NCBI GenBank assembly: GCA_031254175.1 | Contig: JAIRUY010000043.1 | Span: forward strand, 1 to 14,418 | Origin: Treponema sp. | GTDB taxonomy: Bacteria; Spirochaetota; Spirochaetia; Treponematales; Breznakiellaceae | Direction: 5' to 3' | DNA length: 14,418 bases | In this document: positions 6,713 to 12,186 of the stretch, one piece after another | Layout: each line of letters starts with the position of its first letter | Numbering within the stretch: the first letter of the stretch is position 1 | Notes under the pieces: model-generated | What the model was told of the DNA's origin: nothing | The model's input: only the letters and a program-made list of their open reading frames with translations | Databases searched by the model: none | Translations under genes and position numbers: made by a program

Positions 6713-7609
6713 ATGATAAACATGGAAAACGACTGGCCAATTGATCCCCGTTTTCCCTCAGGCAAGCTGGGGCTCTTTTTTGATGAAGAAGTACAGAGGC
6801 TAATAGACAGTTTTGCTTACTGTTTTAAGGTAAAAATAACGATTTTCTCCGCACGAATGGAAGAAATGGTCGTAGGGCTTCAGAATCCGGGTTCTGCTTT
6901 TTGTCAACTGATTCAAAAAAAGCTCCGGTTACGGTATCGTTGCTGCCGTCAGGATAAAGTGATGTGTGAACACTGTGAAAAACAAGATAAAACAATCGTC
7001 TACAATTGTTACGCAGGACTTTCTGAAATTGTATTGCCAATTAAAATTGAGGAAAAACTTGTAGGTTATGGCTTGCTTGGTCAGTTCAGGACAAGTCATA
7101 GGCTGCCGGAAGAGATACTCCGTTCCTGGGAAAAAGCCGGTTTTTCCAATGAGGAACTTATGGAGGCTTATGAAGCGCAGCCTTTTTTTGATAAACCGGC
7201 ATTGGATAACATGCTTCGGCTTTTTTCAATGACGATTTCATTTATTGTAACCCGCGAATACGTGCGTATCCGCCAGCCCGGCATAACAGAACAGATAGTT
7301 CGTTGGGTAGATGAACACATATCAAAGCCGCTTAATCTGGACGATGCTGCCGCGGCGGTAAATTACAGCCGTTCCACAATTTCGCATACATTAAAACGCC
7401 AATTGGGAATGAGTTTCAAGAAAATCTGCATACTCAAGAAAATACAGCGCTTTGAAAGCATTATTGCTTCCGATCCGCTTTTGTCGATTCATGAAGCAGC
7501 AACCATGGTAGGATATGACGATCCGTTATATTTTTCCCGAATCTACAAAAGCGTCCGGTTTACAGCCCCTTCAAAATATGTAAACTCGGTACGAAAACAG
7601 CACGAATAA
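6713..7609 (+). CDS. AraC-family transcriptional regulator with PocR-type sensor domain
   Basis: The 298-residue protein has an N-terminal PocR-like ligand-binding domain (about 20-180) and a C-terminal AraC DNA-binding domain with two helix-turn-helix units (about 191-293). The sensor part shows the PocR-style cysteine cluster (C77, C78, C85, C88) followed by VYNCYAGLSEIVLPI (96-110) and LVGYGLLGQF (116-125). The second HTH reads IHEAATMVGYDDPLYFSRIY (259-278), the usual AraC signature. PocR was first described as the propanediol-responsive activator; the ligand here is unknown. The cysteines could bind a metal or act as a redox switch. ATG 6713 is used; ATG 6722 is an alternative, and neither has a clear ribosome site. 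It is divergent from the ABC operon and convergent with the kinase gene, so it probably controls sugar uptake. Confidence 0.9.
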   Translation: MINMENDWPIDPRFPSGKLGLFFDEEVQRLIDSFAYCFKVKITIFSARMEEMVVGLQNPGSAFCQLIQKKLRLRYRCCRQDKVMCEHCEKQDKTIVYNCYAGLSEIVLPIKIEEKLVGYGLLGQFRTSHRLPEEILRSWEKAGFSNEELMEAYEAQPFFDKPALDNMLRLFSMTISFIVTREYVRIRQPGITEQIVRWVDEHISKPLNLDDAAAAVNYSRSTISHTLKRQLGMSFKKICILKKIQRFESIIASDPLLSIHEAATMVGYDDPLYFSRIYKSVRFTAPSKYVNSVRKQHE

Positions 7610-7623
7610 ACTTGAGGCTTTCC

Positions 7624-7642
7624 CAAAACTAACCGAGTTTTG
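7624..7642. other. Short hairpin at the convergent gene junction
   Basis: CAAAACT (7624-7630) pairs with AGTTTTG (7636-7642) around a 5-nt loop. It covers the kinase stop codon and lies 15 nt after the regulator's stop. No T-run follows on either strand, so it is at best a weak bidirectional terminator. Confidence 0.25.
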
Positions 7643-8756
7643 AGAATGGCTCATTTGTTAATTGTTTTACAATCTCTACCGCTGTTTCAAATTTTGAATC
7701 CATTGACTTTATAAGAGCAATCTGATTACGGCACCGTTCCAGATTATGAGCCGGACGGCTGATACGGTAATACTTGTCTCCCTCAAGATAATCGGTAAGG
7801 AAACGCAAGGCCATTATGTGGGTAATGTTTCTGCCGGCTTCAGCTATCAGAGTGGTTTCTTCCGGCGTTAAAAAATTCAAAGCTTCTGAAAGATAACCAT
7901 CAAGCAGAGCTTCAAAAAACACGGTATCAAATTCAACCCTAGAAAGCTCCGTTTCGTCCTCCGCTGCGCTGGTTGTAACGGTGCGAATCAGATCGCCGAC
8001 ATCAAAAAGACTTGTTCCCGGCATAACAGTATCCAAATCTATGACGCAAAGAGCTGTTGAATCCTTGTCATCAATAAGAATATTATTCATTTTTGTATCG
8101 TTATGGCAGATTCTTTCAGGTATTCGCCCTTCTTGCATTGCACGGATGAGAACTGCGCCCCTTTCTTCGTTATTCCGCACAAAATCTATTTCCCCGCCTG
8201 CGTCTTTTACCCTGCCGCAAATGTCTTCTTTCAGAACCTCGTAGAAACGCCTGTAACGGATTTCCATGTTGTGAAAATTAGGGATTGTATCATGAAGCCT
8301 GGGCTGCGGAAGATTGGAAAGCTGTTTCTGAAAGAGGCCGATACTGGCGCCCAAAAAACGGGCTTCCTGCGGAGAAGAAGGCATATTTTTTGTATGGCTG
8401 TTTTCGACAAACAGATAAGTCCGCCACCAGCCTCCTTCGGCATCGCGCACCCACGGTTTTCCGTCTTTGGCGGGAACCACGACAAGAGAGCGGCGGCTCC
8501 AGTCGGGCAGCCCCAGAGAACGGTTTTGCTCTGCGATGTGGGTAGTTACACGCAGGATATTTTCCATTACCTTGTCCGGCTGGACAAATACATGCTGGTT
8601 GATTTTCTGGTGGACATAACGCAGTATTGCCCCCGCCTGATTCCAGCGGGACTGAAAAGTATCGTTGATGTGTCCGCTTCCAAAGGAGGAAGAATCGATA
8701 TATTCACCATAAATGGCAAACTGCCCGACTATTTTCTCAGGGCTTATTTTATTCAT
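7629..8756 (-). CDS. nahK: N-acetylhexosamine 1-kinase-like sugar kinase (APH fold)
   Basis: The 375-residue cytoplasmic protein has the aminoglycoside-phosphotransferase fold. The glycine-rich loop is FGSGHIND (25-32). The catalytic motif CHNDTKMNNIL (217-227) contains D220 and N225, and the metal-binding motif is IDLDTVMPGTSLFDVGD (239-255). The C-terminal RFLTDYLEGDKYY (318-330) and HNLERCRNQIALI (337-349) also match, from memory, the Bifidobacterium NahK, which phosphorylates GlcNAc and GalNAc at C1 with ATP. In that organism it works in lacto-N-biose/galacto-N-biose salvage with a phosphorylase; no phosphorylase is in this window. The length is close to NahK (about 360). The start fits the family, with about 25 residues before the loop, yet no ribosome site precedes the ATG and no good promoter is visible. 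A related homoserine- or choline-kinase-like activity is the alternative. It lies beside the regulator and ABC operon, which suggests a shared pathway. Confidence 0.82.
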   Translation of the reverse strand: MNKISPEKIVGQFAIYGEYIDSSSFGSGHINDTFQSRWNQAGAILRYVHQKINQHVFVQPDKVMENILRVTTHIAEQNRSLGLPDWSRRSLVVVPAKDGKPWVRDAEGGWWRTYLFVENSHTKNMPSSPQEARFLGASIGLFQKQLSNLPQPRLHDTIPNFHNMEIRYRRFYEVLKEDICGRVKDAGGEIDFVRNNEERGAVLIRAMQEGRIPERICHNDTKMNNILIDDKDSTALCVIDLDTVMPGTSLFDVGDLIRTVTTSAAEDETELSRVEFDTVFFEALLDGYLSEALNFLTPEETTLIAEAGRNITHIMALRFLTDYLEGDKYYRISRPAHNLERCRNQIALIKSMDSKFETAVEIVKQLTNEPFSKLG

Positions 8757-8848
8757 ACATTAAATATTACACAAGTTTTATTTTTTTTCCATGTAAAAAA
8801 AGATATATGCATAAAATTCTCTTTTTTTATTTCGTGCAAAGGCATTCA

Positions 8849-8876
8849 CCCGGCACCTAAGCTCTTACGCGCCGGG
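8849..8876. repeat. GC-rich hairpin
   Basis: CCCGGC (8849-8854) pairs with GCCGGG (8871-8876). Two further pairs (A-T counted as G-T wobble on the minus strand, then C-G) extend it to 8 bp with a 12-nt loop. No T-run follows, so it is not a standard terminator. Confidence 0.5.
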
Positions 8877-8898
8877 CAAGAACACAAACAGCTATCAG

Positions 8899-8930
8899 AG
8901 TTGTTCAGAAACTTCAGTTTCTGAACAACT
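8899..8930. repeat. 32-nt palindromic repeat, copy 2 (perfect 15-bp arms)
   Basis: AGTTGTTCAGAAACT (8899-8913) pairs perfectly with AGTTTCTGAACAACT (8916-8930) around a 2-nt loop. It matches copy 1 at 5205-5236 at 25 of 32 positions. The G-C pair at positions 9 and 24 of copy 1 is an A-T pair here, so both members changed together. Its core AGAAAC-N4-GTTTCT (8907-8922) is also present in the palindrome at 6592-6611. Confidence 0.85.
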
Positions 8931-8945
8931 TCCGCTTAAAAACAA

Positions 8946-8964
8946 CAAAATGCATAGCATTTTG
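8946..8964. repeat. 8-3-8 palindrome
   Basis: CAAAATGC (8946-8953) and GCATTTTG (8957-8964) are perfect complements around ATA. It is the middle member of the palindrome chain and has no visible relation to its neighbours. Confidence 0.65.
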
Positions 8965-8967
8965 CAA

Positions 8968-9022
8968 GACTTGTAAGACAACTGCTAACGCAAGCGTTAG
9001 CTTGCGGGTTGTCGAACAAGTC
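8968..9022. repeat. 55-nt composite inverted repeat
   Basis: Three nested sets of arms are perfect complements: GACTTGT (8968-8974) with ACAAGTC (9016-9022), GACAAC (8977-8982) with GTTGTC (9008-9013), and GCTAACGC (8984-8991) with GCGTTAGC (8994-9001). A 2-nt internal loop separates the outer two sets; the inner set is offset by a 6-nt bulge on the right. Read on the minus strand, the outer arm CTTGTTCGACAAC resembles GTTGTTCGGAAAC of the 32-nt repeat (10 of 13), so the two may be related. Confidence 0.75.
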
Positions 9023-9027
9023 CATTA

Positions 9028-9057
9028 TTGATTGTCTTCATTGTTTTAGTATATAAT
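9028..9057 (+). promoter_or_regulatory. Sigma-70-type promoter of the chemosensory operon
   Basis: -10 TATAAT (9052-9057) is a perfect consensus; TTGATT (9028-9033) 18 bp upstream matches -35 at four of six positions. The start would be near 9064, leaving a 25-nt leader that contains GGAGG at 9080-9084. The ATG at 9056 lies inside the -10 box, which argues against it as the gene start. Confidence 0.6.
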
Positions 9058-9088
9058 GAATATTGCCAAATTTTCTTTTGGAGGAAAT

Positions 9089-11185
9089 ATGATTTTTTCA
9101 AAATTTAAGATTTCTACCAAGCTAATGATTTCCAGCGCTGTGTTTTTGATACCAATTGCGGTAATGCTTATTTTTATCTGTTCAACTTCTGTTGTAATAC
9201 TAAGAAAAAACATCAGGGAACGTGACGGAATAAATAAGCTCAGACCCACAGTAGCGGTTATGCAGGCTTTACCCGAATACTTCAATGTCTATCTGGGGCT
9301 GGAGCAAGGAAACCTGAGGCGGCTGGATGAACAGATCACTGAAGCAGCAAGAACGCTTGATAGGGAGATGAGGCTGTACAGAACAGAAGGAGAAGATCTG
9401 CCAAACCTGCCCTCTGAATGGGAAGCATTGAAAAAAACCAGCAAAGATGATGAAGAAATATTTCAAAAATATCTTGATTTTTATACATCCATTGCAGGTT
9501 TGATAAACTGGATCGGCGAACATTCAGGGTTGATTCTGGTTTCGGATATGAACGCTTATTATTTAATCACTTCGGCGTTTTCCGTTATACCCGAAAGCTC
9601 CTTACGACTGTTTAGCACAGGCAATTTATTACGGGAAAACCTCTATAATGCGGATGGTGTTGTCGCCAGATGGAACAGTGAACTTGCCGATGCCCAGGCT
9701 CTTGGACGAAGGCTCAACGCAAGACCGTATGAAGGCAGCCCGCTGAATATTACCGCTAACATGCTTGCTTCTGCCGATCTGCAAGTTGTCCGAAACAGCC
9801 GTATTTTGCTTGAATCTGACAATAATCGAATTACATCTTTCCTAAAGGCCGCGATGGACGGAGATTCAAAAAACGCCGGTGATTTTACCAGACTGGAAGG
9901 GTTAATAAAACAGTATCAGGATAATACCGATACTTTATTCGCTCAATTTCGCAGGTTGTCAGGCTTTAATATTCAAAATCCCATCGCTGTTTCTGAACTC
10001 ATGACCTCTATCTCAAATTTGAATACCGATTTATGCATGGTGTGGGATGAAACATTTGCGCATCTTGATTATCAACTGGAACGCAAAACAGTTACTGCCC
10101 GGAAAATGCTGATTACATATTTATTGACGGTTCTGATTTCTCTTGGATTTGCTTTTGCTTTTGTATTCTTAATAACAAAAGACATCAACCGCTCGGTAAA
10201 AAGCATGAACAAGTTATTTAAGGGCTTAAACGAAAACGATCTGACTATGTCGCTTCCCATAAACTCCAGAGATGAATTCGGAGAATTGATGACGGCTTTT
10301 AACGGATTCCTCAATATACTCCGTTCTACTTTCGGAAGCTTTAAGCAGAGTACCCAGCTTGTTGCCAATTCGGTCTTTGATCTTTCTTCATCATCAAAAG
10401 AAATAACAACCACTGCAAATGAACAGTCCACCAGCGTTTCTGAGATTGTCAGCACAATGGAAAGCAGCAAAAATCTGTCGGAACAGATTGCCCTGAAAAC
10501 TACGGAAGTCGCCAATCTGGCAATGGAAACACAGGATTTAAGCAGTAAAGGCGCGGATATCAGAGAAGCGAATCAGAATATGATGGAAGATATACGAAAT
10601 CAAAATCAGAAGATCATAAACGAAATACGGAATCTGTCTGACATGATTATCAGAATCAGCGAAGCCATCAGAATCATTGACGGCATTGCGGATCAAACAA
10701 AACTTATTGCGTTTAACGCATCTCTGGAAGCTTCTTCTTCCGGCGAGGCAGGAGCGCGATTTTCGGTGGTTGCTTCCGAAATCAGGCGTTTTGCCGACAA
10801 TGTGGCCGATTCAACAAATGAAATTAAACAAAAAATTGAAGAAGTGCAGAATGCTTCACAAATCCTGATAAGCGAAGCCAACAGTGGTTCCAGACAAATC
10901 GAAATCGGCTATGAAAGAATGAGTGAACAAAAAACCGTTTTTGAGAATATTGTCGACAATTCACAGAATGTTGCAACACGCTCTCAGCAGATTTCCAATC
11001 TCAGCAAGCAGCAGGAACTGGCTTCTACGCAGATTTTCAGCGCTTTAAAGGAAATATCCGCAGGTGTAAAACAGTTTGTAATTGCCACATCTTCCACTTC
11101 AAAGATTGCCGACAGCCTCAATGGAATGTCAGTAGAATTAAAAGGGAAAGTTGAAAAGTACCGTACTGAAAATCCTCAAAGATGA
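9089..11185 (+). CDS. Methyl-accepting chemotaxis protein, two TM segments, HAMP, variant tip
   Basis: The 698-residue receptor has a first transmembrane helix (about 12-38), a mostly helical periplasmic sensor of about 300 residues, a second helix (about 339-363), a HAMP domain (about 364-415) and a cytoplasmic signalling coiled coil to the end. The sensor contains SDMNAYYLI (152-160), like the D-S-Y-Y-L-M-D motif seen in a class of large helical sensors; no Cache fold is recognisable and the ligand is unknown. The signalling tip is DQTKLIAFNASLEASS (535-550). By Tsr numbering this means N376 is Lys, L380 is Phe and R388 is Ser, while N381 and E385 are kept. No C-terminal CheR/CheB-tethering pentapeptide is present. 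ATG 9089 is chosen for GGAGG 4 nt upstream and because ATG 9056 is inside the promoter. It is the first gene of a four-gene chemosensory operon. Confidence 0.93.
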   Translation: MIFSKFKISTKLMISSAVFLIPIAVMLIFICSTSVVILRKNIRERDGINKLRPTVAVMQALPEYFNVYLGLEQGNLRRLDEQITEAARTLDREMRLYRTEGEDLPNLPSEWEALKKTSKDDEEIFQKYLDFYTSIAGLINWIGEHSGLILVSDMNAYYLITSAFSVIPESSLRLFSTGNLLRENLYNADGVVARWNSELADAQALGRRLNARPYEGSPLNITANMLASADLQVVRNSRILLESDNNRITSFLKAAMDGDSKNAGDFTRLEGLIKQYQDNTDTLFAQFRRLSGFNIQNPIAVSELMTSISNLNTDLCMVWDETFAHLDYQLERKTVTARKMLITYLLTVLISLGFAFAFVFLITKDINRSVKSMNKLFKGLNENDLTMSLPINSRDEFGELMTAFNGFLNILRSTFGSFKQSTQLVANSVFDLSSSSKEITTTANEQSTSVSEIVSTMESSKNLSEQIALKTTEVANLAMETQDLSSKGADIREANQNMMEDIRNQNQKIINEIRNLSDMIIRISEAIRIIDGIADQTKLIAFNASLEASSSGEAGARFSVVASEIRRFADNVADSTNEIKQKIEEVQNASQILISEANSGSRQIEIGYERMSEQKTVFENIVDNSQNVATRSQQISNLSKQQELASTQIFSALKEISAGVKQFVIATSSTSKIADSLNGMSVELKGKVEKYRTENPQR

Positions 11186-11193
11186 GGATTTTC
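11168..11193. other. 10-bp hairpin over the receptor 1 stop codon
   Basis: GAAAATCCTC (11168-11177) pairs perfectly with GAGGATTTTC (11184-11193) around a 6-nt loop. The stop codon at 11183-11185 lies at the base of the loop. The ribosome site of the next gene starts 5 nt later. No T-run follows the stem, so message processing or tuning of the next gene's expression fits better than termination. Confidence 0.6.
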
Positions 11194-11211
11194 CATTAAG
11201 GAGTTTTTGTA

Positions 11212-12186
11212 ATGCTTGGTCAGGTTATTCTTTTTATTGCAGGGTTTGTTTTAATGGGAGCAATTACAATTCCGTTTTTATACTCTTTAAGCAAAAAAAT
11301 CCACAGCCTGGAAAATAAAACCGCTGAAGCAGGCGAAGACGCAACAACTTTCCGGGATAAAACCGTCAAACTTATTGCGTCTGTAAAAGAATCTGCCGGA
11401 GCCATCACCCTTTTCGGGCAAGACAACCTGATTTCGGACAAAAATCAAAGCGGCAGCATTGAGAAAATTGAAATATCTATTGATGAGAACGCAAAAATTG
11501 CCGCTGAAATTGCAGAAAAAACCAACAGTGTAGCGGCAATAGTCTCAAAAATGGAAGAAGATGTAATTAACGGTTTTTTGGTTTTGGAAAAAAACATAAA
11601 AAAAATGGAAGACATCAAAGAAAAAAATTCCGGAGTTATCAACGGCATAATATTATTAAGCAATAAAGTAAACAAAATACGTGATATTGTGCGGACCATT
11701 AACACAATTACAGATCAGACAAAAGTTATTGCGTTTAACGCCGCCCTGGAAGCCGCAAGCGCAGGAGATGCGGGAAAACGTTTTTCTGTGGTAGCCGGAG
11801 AAGTAAACAGGCTGGCTGATAATATAAATGTACTTACGCGCCAAATCCGTGAACAGGTTGAAGAAATTTTAAGTTCATCTTCCTCGCTTATCCTATACAG
11901 CGAAGAAGGTTCCGACAGAATCGCGGAAGGCCATAAACTGATTAAAGACCTTGAAGGCATCTTTGTAGAAATACGGGCCGGCGCTGAAATAACTTCCAAT
12001 CAGGCGCAGACAATCACAGGCTCCACGCATCAACAATTAAAATCCAGTAAACAAATTTTCTCTGATATCGAAGAAATTTCCCAAAGATTAAAATATTTTA
12101 TCGGCGCATCCAAATCGGCGGCATCAACGGCCGGAATATTGGCTGAACAGACCAATGAACTGGAAAGGCTCCTGAATGGCGATTGA
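11212..12186 (+). CDS. Short methyl-accepting chemotaxis-like protein, one TM segment, no sensor domain
   Basis: The 324-residue protein has a single N-terminal membrane helix (about 4-25) followed directly by a helical signalling region. There is no periplasmic domain and no recognisable HAMP. The tip reads DQTKVIAFNAALEAAS (168-183), the same variant as in the upstream receptor: Lys, Phe and Ser at Tsr positions 376, 380 and 388. GDAGKRFSVVAGEV (185-198) follows as in standard receptors. AAGGAG 8 nt before ATG 11212 supports the start. Its last 11 bases overlap the CheA gene, so the two are translationally coupled. It may sense a cytoplasmic or membrane state, or act as a structural partner that forms mixed arrays with the first receptor. 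Residues about 40-100 have no recognisable domain. Confidence 0.9.
   Translation: MLGQVILFIAGFVLMGAITIPFLYSLSKKIHSLENKTAEAGEDATTFRDKTVKLIASVKESAGAITLFGQDNLISDKNQSGSIEKIEISIDENAKIAAEIAEKTNSVAAIVSKMEEDVINGFLVLEKNIKKMEDIKEKNSGVINGIILLSNKVNKIRDIVRTINTITDQTKVIAFNAALEAASAGDAGKRFSVVAGEVNRLADNINVLTRQIREQVEEILSSSSSLILYSEEGSDRIAEGHKLIKDLEGIFVEIRAGAEITSNQAQTITGSTHQQLKSSKQIFSDIEEISQRLKYFIGASKSAASTAGILAEQTNELERLLNGD

Larger units (their letters stand above)
8757..9088. other. 332-nt spacer between divergent kinase and chemosensory genes
   Basis: No coding sequence is visible. The left third (8757-8848) is very AT-rich, with T8 at 8781-8788, A7 at 8795-8801 and T7 at 8822-8828, and could supply an UP-like upstream region to the kinase gene. 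The middle (8849-9022) is a chain of four hairpin-forming palindromes. The right end holds the promoter and ribosome site for the receptor operon. Confidence 0.7.

Noticed and set aside
8103..8924. 273-codon + strand frame running from the kinase into the spacer
   Set aside because: Antisense to the NahK-like gene with all its motifs; the part in the spacer is palindromic sequence, not coding.
8849..9022. CRISPR-like array
   Set aside because: The palindromes differ from each other in sequence and length and there are no regular spacers.
9056..9088. Upstream ATG for the first receptor at 9056
   Set aside because: It lies within the predicted -10 box and has no ribosome site; ATG 9089 has GGAGG.
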